Notes under the pieces: model-generated
What the model saw: only the letters and a program-made list of their open reading frames with translations
Database searches by the model: none
What the model was told of the DNA's origin: nothing
Position numbers and translations under genes: made by a program
Part shown: positions 54,026-63,629 of the stretch, in pieces
Layout of the letters: the number at the start of each line of letters is the position of its first letter
How positions within the stretch are numbered: position 1 is the stretch's first letter
From: Anas platyrhynchos
Taxonomy: Eukaryota; Chordata; Aves; Anseriformes; Anatidae
NCBI RefSeq assembly: GCF_047663525.1
Contig: NC_092617.1
Location: 3,972,501 to 4,036,500 of the forward strand
Length of the DNA stretch: 64,000 nucleotides
Reading direction: 5' to 3'

Positions 54026-54345
54026 CTTGTCAAGGGCTGTGCAGGTTTCTCCTGCAGGCAGCTCTCAGCATCCTCCCACTGCTTCCAAGCCCTCTCTCCT
54101 TCTCTCCTGTCCACATGCCAGCTGCAGTCAGAGCCCCCAGCCCTGCTGTGCTGTGCAGAGGAGCTGCTCCTGGGCACAGCTGTCTCTCTGCTTCGTGGGA
54201 GGAATGTGACTGTGGCAGGGACTGTGATTTCTGAAATGTGTTTTCTCTCTGTCCCACGAGCCCAGCCCAGCTCAGCAGCACAGCACCAGCCCAAGGCACT
54301 GCAATCACCCCTCTGGGGGCTTGGCTGATGAGCCCACGAACCTCA
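54026..54345 (-). promoter_or_regulatory. OR7 5' leader, type B with inserted satellite piece
   Basis: The type B start and invariant core (54155-54174, minus) are present, and it ends with donor AAG|GTAAGC (GT at 54024-54025). Between the start and the core, about 54180-54240, it carries acagtccctgccacagtcac then attcctcc (minus strand), which is a block B monomer segment where other type B leaders have ctcgtggcaagagggccctg. After the core it resembles type A for about 60 bases before returning to type B. Confidence 0.6.
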
Positions 54346-55809
54346 GGCACTCAGAGACAATTGAAGACATCTCTCCAGAAGTCCAAGTCAGAGGCAAGTT
54401 TCCTGCAGTGTCCCCCTGAGGGCCAGCACTGACACAGCCTCCCTTGGAGCTCGTTAGAGCAGAACAGTGGAGGCAGTGAGGACAAGGAGACAAAGGCAAT
54501 GTGAAGGTGACACTGATGTGTAGGAAACCTGGATGTGTGTCACCAAGCACAAGGGCCAGGCCTGGACTCCCTACTCAAGGAAGGGAGATCCTTTCCTTCC
54601 ACACCTTTCTCCGGGCTCTCTGTGGGACAGTAGTAGATGGGGATGTGCACGGCCAAGTGCAGGAGAATGGTACGACCCCTGTCTGGTTCATGGGTGTGGG
54701 TGAGGAGGCAATGAGGCCCTGGTGCTTTAATGAAAACCTGTCTCCTCTTTGGCCTTAGTGACAGACACAATAGCCATAGCCATGGACACAAAGACCTGGT
54801 CCTGCTGGGACATTCAGCCTTGTCACAGTCCTCTACCCTGTCTATACATGTCTTTCCTAAGGACTCCAAGACCTCCACATCTTTCCTTTTTGGCTGCAGA
54901 CCCTTATCTCTGTGGTGTCACAGCAGATCTGAGATGAGCGTGATAACTCAGATCTTCTTGGTGGTCATGCTCCTTGTAAGGCAGCTCTGTAGGAAGCTGG
55001 CCTGGTTCCTCGTGAGCAGGCACCACTGCTCGTATGGCATCCCTCGTGGTGCCCAGGGCCTCCTCCTCCTGGCCACTACTCACTCAGCAGAGTCCCAGTC
55101 TGCCCTGATGGGTGGGGTTTCTCTCCCTCTGGTACAGGACTGGGCTCTTCTCCATGTGAAGTCAAGTGTTTTCTGACGTCAAAATCCTGCAGATTCTCAA
55201 GGTTCACCCACAGTGATGCTCCATTCTATCAGCTGTTAATGTCAGCAGGCAGACAGTTCAACCTTCGTGTAATTGTGCTATATCTGACCAGACATCAGCA
55301 CAGCAAGAGCTCCAGGGAAACTTGGAAAATTCAGGAGTAACGAGCTAAATGGAATTGCAGCACAGTCACAGAAGGGCAGGGGATGGAAGGCTGTCAGGTT
55401 CCACATTTGCTGCGCTTTCTTCTCATGCATGCTGTCAGTTTGTCTGGAGCTGTGTCCTGAATGTTATGTGGCTGTGCAGGTCAAAACTGGACGGGCCAAA
55501 GCCCAGCTGGAGCTCAATCCATCTATTATTGTCAAAGACAATAAAATAAAAATAAAAATAAAAATACTTTAAATGATGGAAGATTAGGGAGAATCATAAT
55601 GCTTTATTGGATTTTTGGGGGAAAACCTGGTGACAAGGAATGAGGCAAAGGCTGAGACACTTAATGCCTTCTTTGCCTCTGTTACAAGCAACAAAACCAA
55701 TTGTTTCCCTGGATATTTCTTCCTCCTCATGGCCAGTGCCATCCTTCCACTGCACATTTTGTAGTACTTTTTTTCTCTCCTGCTCTTTCCTACTACCACA
55801 GAATGCTCC
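54346..55809 (-). repeat. Block E, inverted copy upstream of OR7, with CR1 relic
   Basis: Inverted partner of 22061-23559. The plus strand at 54730-55176 holds the counterpart of the 149-codon frame (TQIFLVVMLLVRQLCRKLAW is identical), here with a different N-terminal extension and an earlier end. The CR1 relic at about 55575-55730 (+) reads a degenerate ETLNAFFAS segment. No CDS called. Confidence 0.5.
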
Positions 55810-56340
55810 ATCAGGGTGGAAACCACTCCTGAAGTAGGCATCCCAACCCAGCAGGCTCCTTGCAGCCTCTTAGCCAACCAGACACAAGTCACCTCAGCAG
55901 CAGCTTCCAAGCCAGGGGCCTGCTGCTGGCCTTGCAGCTTCTTGGCTAGACACAGCCAAGCCTTGTGCCTGCTGCTGCCCACTCATGGACTCAAGCAGAA
56001 GGGACAGGACAACCCATGTTGGGGCCTTCTTTCTGCCTGGGTCCTCCTGGGTCTGGAGGACAGAGGGGATCTGGAGGCAGAGGGGATCCCCCAGTCAGCA
56101 TGCCAAGCAGGTGCCTTCTGCTGGCCTAGCAGGGCCACTGCCAGATGTCAGCCCAAAAGTCCAGATCCCAGGTCTATGTCAAGGGTGACCTGCCACCTCC
56201 AGACACAAGTGACCTCCCAGTCCCTTTCCGTGACACGTTCCTGCTGCTGCCCTATCAAGTGCAGAGACAGAAGTGACCTCACAGTCACTGCCACAGTCAC
56301 ATTCCTCCTGCTGGGGCAGGAGATCCTGAAACAGAGCTCG
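55810..56340 (+). repeat. Block B satellite, copy 7
   Basis: Full monomer set. It carries a private 26-30-base internal duplication near 56050-56090 (tctggaggacagaggggatc, then tctggaggcagaggggatcc). Confidence 0.7.
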
Positions 56341-56534
56341 CATCTCCCTAGTCCCTTAGGGACTAGATTTCACTTTTCTGGGTTAGAGAGTAAACAGAGT
56401 TTTTTTGGGAACGTTTGGTGTTTTCTGTGGTTAGAGTATAGGAAGCTATGTAGTTTATTTAGGTCTGCCAATAAATCGAGGGATAAATAGAGCATTTTAA
56501 TACTAGTGTCCACGGAAGGCATTTGGGTGAGTAA
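56341..56534 (+). repeat. Block X, truncated
   Basis: Matches 1171-1370, then breaks off at gcatttgggtgagtaagcct, joined directly to CR1. About 570 bases of block X present in the OR1 unit are missing. Confidence 0.6.
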
Positions 56535-57645
56535 GCCTCATCTCGGCAAGGAATGCAAGGAATAATAAGAAGAGATTCTAGAGATACATCACTCGGAAAA
56601 GAAAGGCCAAGGAGAGTGTACCCCCTTCGATGGATGAGAAGGGTGGACTGGTAATGACAGACATGGAGAAGGCAGAGGGACTCAACAACATCTTTGCCTC
56701 AGTCTTCCCTACCAGTCAGGCTTCCCAAGTCTTTCATGTCCATGAAGCCATAGATGGAGGCTGGAGGTGCAAAGTCCCACCCACTCTAAGTGAAGAGCAG
56801 GTTTGAGACCACCCGATGGAACTCAACAAGTACAAGTCTATGGCACCTGATGACTTGCATCCCGTCATCCTGAGGGAACTGGCTGATGCAGTTGGCAAGC
56901 CTCTCTCCATCATATTTGAAGAGTCCTGTCAGCTGTGTGAAGTCCCTGGTGGCTTGAAAAAGGGAAATATCACTCCCATTTTTAAAAAGGGTAGAAAGGA
57001 TAACCCAGGGAACTACTGACTGGTGAGCCTCAGCTCTGTGCCTGAAAAGATCATGGAAAAGATCCTCCTGGAATCAGAGTCAAGGCACAAAGAGGTGATC
57101 CGAGACAACAAGAATGGCTTCACCAAAGGGTAAATAGTGCCTGGCCAATCTGGTGGCTTTCTACAATGGAGTGACCACATCAGACAACAAGGGAAAACCA
57201 ACCGATGTCATCTAACTGGACTTCTGTAAGACCATTGCCATGGTCCCACATGACATCCTGGTCTCCAAATTAGAGAGATACAGATTTGATGGGTGCACCA
57301 TTCAGTGGAAAGGAGTTGGCTTAAAGGTCACACCCAGAGAGTGGTGCTCTATGGTTCTATGTCCAAGTGGAGGCTGGTGATGTCTTGTACCTCCGGGGTC
57401 TGTCCTCAGACCCATATGGTTTAATATGTTTATTAGTGACATAGACAGTGGGGTCGAGTGCACCCTCAGCAAGTGTGCAGATGACAGCAAGCTGAGAGAT
57501 GTAGTTGATGCAACAGAGGAAGGGATTCCTGTGCAAAGGGCCCTGGGCAACCTGTTCTCATGGGGGGCATCCCTGTTCATGGCCAGGGGGTTAGCAATAG
57601 GTGATCTTTAAAGTCCTTCCAACAGGAGCCATTCTCTGATTCTAT
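56535..57645 (+). mobile_element. CR1 LINE ORF2 remnant, direct homologue of 1935-3575
   Basis: Pieces: [37 protein letters not shown], and MFISDIDSGVECTLSKCADD then SKLRDVVDATEEG, so the catalytic region (CADD) survives here but not in the 1.9-3.6 kb copy. The C-terminal third is deleted compared with that copy. The 3' end is ccttccaacaggagccattc then tctgattctatgg. Dead. Confidence 0.85.
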
Positions 57646-57709
57646 GGTCTCACGAGCTCTACCTCAAGCATGACTCCCACCCCATCAGCCTTCTTGTGGT
57701 CTTTCACCT

Positions 57710-58559
57710 GACCAGAACAGAAGATGCCTCACCATCATCTTCAATGCCATGTGCATGCTTCTGGCCTTTACGGTCCCTATCTGTGCCACATTCTTCCTGG
57801 AGGTCCGTCAGCTCCAGAGACAGAAGTGGCCTCCCAGCCTCCTTCACATCTACATGCCTCCTGCATGCCCAACAGATCCTGAGGCACACCTGATCCCATC
57901 CCAGCATTCCCATCCAGCTCCTCCTTGTGGCCTCTGATCTGATCACATACCTGTCACCTCACATGCCTCTTCCAATGCTGCGTGACTGCTGCAGGACCTC
58001 ACGGTTCCTGCCCTACCCCAAGCATAAAAAACGCACAATGTAGGGGTAGGAGTGGGGTTGAAGCTGAGATGTGTTGTGTGCATGCTGGAGGGCTTTGAGG
58101 GTTAGATGATCAGGTTAATGTTTAGGAATTAGAGGTCACATTCCAGGGTTAAAGGAATGGCAAGGGCTTCAAGGAATTGTTTGGTGTTGTGCCTAAGGAT
58201 CCTGCTCAGGGTTTAGAATAAGGACAAGCTTTGGGGACTTCAGTTTAGGTCTGGTTTGGGGCCTAAGGCTAAGGCTTGCACTTTTCTCCTTGGTTAGGCT
58301 TCATCATCCTTCTGCTTGTCCCTCTACTAGAAGATGGGTTTGACATCTGCCTTTTCCAAATCCCGAGGAAAGTCTTTGATCCGTCTGTCCTTTCCAAGGT
58401 ATTTGAAATAGGTCTTATGACAATGTCAGCACCTCCCCTAGCACCTCTCTCATCCTTCCCAAACCACCGCTAAGGAACCTGAGGATTGACCAGGGGATGA
58501 TGAATGTTCGGAAAGAACTTGCTTAAGATCTGTGAGGTGGGTATCTGCATGATTAGGAA
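57710..58559 (+). repeat. Partial block B plus block X
   Basis: Direct homologue of 3660-4600. Satellite monomers at 57710-57890 (cagagacagaagtggcctcc), then block X with aaggaattgtttggtgttgt. It ends where the OR pseudogene copy begins. Confidence 0.5.
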
Positions 58560-59190
58560 GAGGAAGATTGGATACATATGCAAATTTTGAAAGCAAAACC
58601 AAGAGTATCACCGTGGCACTGCAGGACAGCTCCAGCAATGGGGCAAAACCACACAAGGGTTGCTTGACACTGGGGCCACAGAACAGTAGCTGGGAGGAGG
58701 AGAAAGAATTAGTGTACATAGAGAAATTCCCCGGATTCAGGTACAGCTGCCTTCTGGAGTCAGACCTTCCACTTCTCGAGCCTTGCAGAGAACAGGGATG
58801 GCATACAGCCCAGGGCTGACCGTAGGACATGGCCCCCAGCAGGAAGCACTGCGGTCATGCAAGAGGTGCAGCTGAGAGTGCTGCCACCTCTGTGAGCAAA
58901 GGGGGTGCTGTCCCCAGCCAGGAAGCTGGCTAGCATCTGGCACAGGGTGCTGGAGCTGTACAAGGCATGCAAGGTGGAGAAATCTCCCCCAGGAAGAAGG
59001 CCACGGGCATCTGCTGGTGTTTGGTGTCAGGCATCAGCATAGTGATGTGGGTGTTCCACATCCCAGTCACTGTGCTGGTCAAGTAAGAGGGGAAGAAGAG
59101 ATTTGTGTATGGGTAGAGGATCTTCCAGATGGACAGCTAGGGAAACTCAATGAATGGTGTCTTAGTGTCTCATTCCCTTCATGGAAACCC
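58560..59190 (-). pseudogene. Olfactory receptor pseudogene, second copy, class II non-OR14
   Basis: Minus strand: TVTGMWNTHITMLMPDTKHQ (TM1/IC1), QMPVAFFLGEI (TM2 start), TLCQMLASFLAGDSTPF (after TM2; compare PKMLASFLAGDKTISF), MSYGQPWAVCHP (MSYDRYLAVCHP position), and GFAPLLELSCSATVILLVLL (ECL2/TM5). Frames switch several times. It retains the TM2-TM3 part missing from the 4.7-5.25 kb copy but has lost the TM6 part that copy keeps. Both copies are therefore broken independently as well as by shared lesions. Confidence 0.75.
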
Positions 59191-59389
59191 TTTACAGCAT
59201 TCTGGTCCCCCCTCTTTTGTTAGAACACGTTCAGAGGGGTGAAATGATCCCTGGCAGTCATGGCTGAGGTGTCCTGCCATGCCGTGGGAACACAATAGGA
59301 GTTAAGGGAGAGAATCATTTGTACTCATGTTTGACAATCAAACTATAATAGCATAAAATCAGTCTCTCCCAAATTCATCAAGGAGAAGA

Positions 59390-59763
59390 CAGTGATGAAT
59401 TCAGTCTGCTTCAACCACCACACCCCAGCAGAGACCCTGCTGCCTTGGGGAGCTGTCAGCCCTGAGGCCTTGGGGACACCTCCAGGGAGCCCAAGGGCAC
59501 AGAGCAAGCGATGCCATGGTCGGGTGCTGTGCTGCTGAGCTGGGCTGGGCTCCTGGGCCCAAGGGGAGCTCCTGGCAAGAGGACAGTGCTGCAGAGAGCC
59601 AGCTGTGCCCAGGAGCAGCTCCTCTGCACAGTGCAGCAGGGCTGGGGGCTCTGACAGCAGCTGGCACACAGAGAGGAGAGAAGGAGGGAGGACTTGGAGG
59701 CACTGAGGAGCACAACAACAGAGGGCAGCGTGTGGCAGGACACATCTGCAGGCTCTTGACACC
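59390..59763 (+). promoter_or_regulatory. OR8 5' leader: putative non-coding exon, type A
   Basis: Direct homologue of the OR1 leader, with the invariant core at 59608-59627 and donor ACC|GTGAGG (GT at 59764-59765). It pairs with an acceptor ending at 61149 (ctcttctttgttcag) 22 bases before the ATG, giving an intron of about 1.39 kb, almost the same as OR1. Confidence 0.6.
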
Positions 59764-60239
59764 GTGAGGCTCTGGCAGCAGGGCCATGCAGGTGGGGTTG
59801 CCAGAGGGGTCTTCTACAGCTGGCACATCCGATGGCTGATAGCATCTGTCAGGGTTGGTCTCTCTGTTTCTGCAGTGCTTTAGATAATGGCATTATGAGG
59901 GGCAATTTAGGAGGAAGATCGAGGCTTGGCTTATGTGAAGGGGAAGACTTTTTCTGCAGTCTGTGCTTGCAGACTCCTGCAGTGGACGGGAGGCAGGTTT
60001 CATTTTCAGGATTGTACAGGAGACTGAGACTGCTGGAGCATTGCATTGAGAAATCAGTAACTCGGTGATCAAATTTGTAAAGTACCTTCCCAAACATCAT
60101 CTGATGGACTGCACCAGCATCATCATAATGTGGTCCTCTCAGGTTTTATCCTAGCTGATCTTTACAAGCTGTAAGCTCCCCGATGCCCAGTGCTGGGAGA
60201 CATCCCTGTCTTTCGGAGGTCTCTGCCGGCTTGAAGTGA

Positions 60240-60440
60240 GCACAGATCATTTGCAATGAGCATGAGCTGCCTCGTCTGCAGGCAGAGCTGCAGCACAGGA
60301 GGGTCTGCTGAGTGTCCGTCTGTCCCTCCCTGGCCTTGCCTCCCCTGGCAGCAGCACGCTGGCATTCCGCCTGGCTTCTCCAGCTGGCCGTGCTGCTGCT
60401 GCTCTTGTTCCCAGGCTGGCTGCGGATGGGGGTTTCACGT
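60240..60440 (+). repeat. Block G copy in the OR8 intron
   Basis: Repeats SVCPSLALPPLAAARWHSAW then LLQLAVLLLLLFPGWL, with the same stop before it as in the OR1 and OR2 introns. Its frame stays open for 87 codons here. Confidence 0.45.
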
Positions 60441-61171
60441 GCCCATGGCATGAGCCCTCGGTGTGCTTGGGGAAAGGGAGTAGGGGGACAGGGTGAGGCG
60501 TCTGGAGATGGGCGCTTTGAGCCTGGATTCCTCTGCTCTCAACAGTATCTTTGTTCTTTTCAATCAAACATATGAGTAGAACTTTACTATAGCTCTCACA
60601 GGGCATCTGAGACCGTACTTGATGGACAGACTGGCTGTCCTCCCTAAAGAACACTGCGCACTAAAGTGACAGTCCCTTTTTCTCTGATAATGATCTGCAA
60701 GGATTCACTTTGAGTCCAGCAGAAATAGCTAGGATCTGTGGCTTGGAAACATTCCTCAGGAGTGGTGGGACAGCGGAAACAAAAACCTCAAAAAAAAAAA
60801 ATTAAAATAAAATTAAAAAAAGCCTCCACAACTCTGCTCTGCAGTTTGGTGAACTGGGAGCAACACGGGAAAAACTCTCTGAGATCAAGAGGGAAGAAAA
60901 ACTGACATTTCCCCATGTTCCTCTTCACCTCTTGCTGTAGGACAGGACTGACTCCTGCATTGCGGACAGTAGAGCAACCTGTTCCAAGAGACAGCCTCAG
61001 GCAGAATGAATCAGGATGCATGAAAGGGATCTGCCAAATGTTTGCCAGAAAGTATACAATATAGGTGATGATTTTAAATGAAAAACTGAATTTGTTTCCC
61101 TCTGATACATTTCTTGTACTTTATTACTCTCATCCTCTTCTTTGTTCAGGACCACATCCCGAAAAAAACAG

Positions 61172-62107
61172 ATGTCCAACAGCAGCACAATCACTGAGTT
61201 CCTCCTGCTGGCATTCGCAGACACGCGTGAGCTGCAGCTCCTGCACTTCGCGCTCTTCCTGGGCATCTACCTGGCTGCCCTCCTGGGCAACGGCCTCATC
61301 CTCAGCGCCGTAGCCTGCCACCACCGCCTCCACACCCCCATGTACTTCTTCCTCCTCAACCTCACCCTCCTCGACCTGGGCTGCATCTCCACCACTCTGC
61401 CCAAAGCCATGGCCAATGTCCTCTGGGACACCAGGGCCATCTCCTATCAAGGATGTGCTGCTCAGGTCTTTTTCTTTCTCTTCTTTCTAGCAGCAGAGTA
61501 CTCTATGCTCACCATCATGGCCTACGACCGCTACGTTGCCATCTGCAAGCCCCTGCACTACGGGAGCCTCGTGGGCAGCAGAGCTTGTGCCCAGATGGCA
61601 GCAGCTGCCTGGGGCAGTGGCTTTCTCAATGCTGTCCTGCACACGGCCAACACATTTTCGCTGCCCCTCTGCCAAGGCAATGCTGTGGACCAGTTCTTCT
61701 GTGAGATCCCCCATATTCTCAATCTCTCCTGCTCAGATTCCTACCTCAGGGAAGTGGGGGCAGTTCTGTTTAGTATTTTTTTACCATTTGGTTGTTTTGT
61801 TTTCATTGTGTTGTCCTATGTGGAGATCTTCAGGGCAGTGCTGAGGATGCCTTCTGAGCAGGGCCGGCACAAAGCCTTTTCCACCTGCCTCCCTCACTTG
61901 GCTGTGGTATCCCTTTTTGTCAGCACTGCCATGTTTACCTATCTGAAGCCCCCCTCCATTTCCTCGCCATCCCTGGACCTGGTGGTGTCATTTCTGTACT
62001 CAGTGGTACCTCCAGCACTGAACCCCCTCATCTACAGCATGAGAAACAAGGACTTAAAGTATGGACTGAGGAGACTGCTCCTATACATGCTTCTTAAACA
62101 TCAATAA
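61172..62107 (+). CDS. Olfactory receptor, family 14-like (OR8)
   Basis: 311 residues from MSNSSTITEF. Ten upstream in-frame codons overlap the acceptor and are excluded. Signatures: N3-S-S, GN, LHTPMYFF, MAYDRYVAIC, FFCEIPHILNLSC (Asn for the usual Lys), KAFSTC and PALNPLIYSMRNKDLK. TM3 reads FFFLFFLAAEYSMLTIM; TM5 reads AVLFSIFLPFGCFVFIVLSY with a private Pro. The C-terminus LRRLLLYMLLKHQ resembles OR2 (FPYMLLKHP) and OR5. The whole upstream unit is a direct repeat of the OR1 unit, yet the coding tail is closer to OR2, which suggests exchange between units. Confidence 0.95.
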   Translation: MSNSSTITEFLLLAFADTRELQLLHFALFLGIYLAALLGNGLILSAVACHHRLHTPMYFFLLNLTLLDLGCISTTLPKAMANVLWDTRAISYQGCAAQVFFFLFFLAAEYSMLTIMAYDRYVAICKPLHYGSLVGSRACAQMAAAAWGSGFLNAVLHTANTFSLPLCQGNAVDQFFCEIPHILNLSCSDSYLREVGAVLFSIFLPFGCFVFIVLSYVEIFRAVLRMPSEQGRHKAFSTCLPHLAVVSLFVSTAMFTYLKPPSISSPSLDLVVSFLYSVVPPALNPLIYSMRNKDLKYGLRRLLLYMLLKHQ

Positions 62108-62281
62108 TGAGTTTATAATACATAGTCATAATTATGTGAAATTACTGTGATTCACGTCAGTTCACTTTTATCATTATTTCAGTAATGTTATTCTTAGCAT
62201 CCTGCCTGTTAATTAATTTATTTAATTTGACCAAATCATCTAATCTACCCATAAGACTAATCTTCCAGTGTAAATTAAGAC

Positions 62282-62287
62282 AATAAA
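62282..62287 (+). promoter_or_regulatory. OR8 candidate poly(A) signal
   Basis: AATAAA 175 bases after the stop, within gacaataaagaaggcatc. Confidence 0.6.
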
Positions 62288-62334
62288 GAAGGCATCAGAA
62301 ATGAACTGATCTCAGTATCCGTCTCTTCCCATCT

Positions 62335-62560
62335 TCTCTGGAGCTGGGGGAGCAGCCCCAGCATGCAGGAGGGGCTCAGGGCCAAGAGCCCAGCTGCCAC
62401 ATGCAGGAGCAGCCCTGGTGGCCCTTTGGGGCTGCCCCTCACTGCCCCCTGGGCTCTGCCTCTCTGCTGCCTTTGGGTCGGGGCTGCTGCTTCCCTGGAG
62501 CCATGGCCATGGTCAGCAGCAGGACGTGGTCTTGTAAGGAGTGGAACCTGAGCATGAAAT
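62335..62560 (+). repeat. Block D, short copy downstream of OR8
   Basis: Begins ctctggagctgggggagcag and ends near agcagcaggacgtgg, matching 37425-37625 with few differences. Then an LTR intervenes. Confidence 0.7.
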
Positions 62561-62587
62561 AAATGGTATGGAATAAAGGGTGGATAG

Positions 62588-63165
62588 ATATCCTGGTTTC
62601 AGTTAGGACAAAGGTAATTTTCTTTCTAGTAGCTCGTAGGGTGCTATGTTTTGGCTTAGGATAAGAAGAGTGCTGATAAGACGCTGATGTTTAATTGTTG
62701 CAGAGCAGTGCTTACACCAAGCCAAGGATGTCTCAGCTTCTCTGTCTTGCCAACGGGCAGGCTGGGGGTGGAGCAGGAGCTGGGAGGGGACAGACGCAGG
62801 ACAGGTGACCCAAACTGGCCAAAGGGGTATTCCATACCATCTGACGTCATGCTAAACAATATATAGGGGTAGCTAGCTGGGGGAGGAGGGCTGGACTGCT
62901 CGGGGTTAGGCTGGGCATCGGTCAGCGAGTGGTGAGCAATTGCATTGTGCATCACTTGTTTGTACACATTAGTAGTAGTAGTGCTATTATCATAATTATT
63001 GTTATTATTATTGTTATTATTATTTTCCTGTCTTAATAAACTGTCTTTATCTCAGCTCACAGGCTTCACATTCCCGTTTCTCTCCCCCATACCAGAGAGG
63101 GAGACGTGAGGATGAGTGAATGGCTGTGTGGTGTTTAGCTGCAGTTGGATTAAACCACAACACCT
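62588..63165 (+). mobile_element. ERVL-like solo LTR
   Basis: About 575 bases, from tcctggtttcagttaggaca to ggattaaaccacaaca. Internal landmarks: gcttacaccaagccaaggat, ggtattccataccatctgac, a tatatagg promoter-like stretch, an ATT-rich run (62985-63030) and aataaactgtctttatctca as poly(A) signal. No internal region on either side, so it looks like a solo LTR. Better preserved than the other LTRs here, and therefore probably the youngest of them. Confidence 0.85.
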
Positions 63166-63629
63166 GGACATGAGAGTTTTGATCTTTGGGGGTGGTAAGA
63201 GGAGCATGGGCAGCAGAAAATAATGATTTTGTAGAGGGAAGAGTCATCATGTAATGTAGATCGTGTGGTAACACTGGCTTGTACAGTCATATATGGCCGT
63301 AACACTATTTTAACCAGTAGTTTTAATCCCTAAATCTAAATGCTCCTCCAACACTGACAGGAATCCACTTCTGTAACGCTTGAACACAAAGTATCCCTTG
63401 AAACAAAACTCACCCCATAACCCCTTTCCCTTACCTTTACTCTCTTGCTCACCCTAATCTCTGCCCTTAACATTAGTATTAAAATGCTCTATTTAAACCT
63501 CGGCTTCTAGGCAGATGTGAAAATGAACTAAAGCACAGAGCCTGCCCATACCCTAAACACAGAAGAACACCAAACCTTCCCATTAAACCTTTGTTTACTC
63601 TCTAACCCAGAAAGGTGAGTGGGAACTAG
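63166..63629 (-). repeat. Block X, inverted
   Basis: CTAA-rich plus strand (tcaccctaatctctgccctt, cataccctaaacacagaaga) next to block B. The LTR was inserted at or near its outer edge. Confidence 0.55.
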
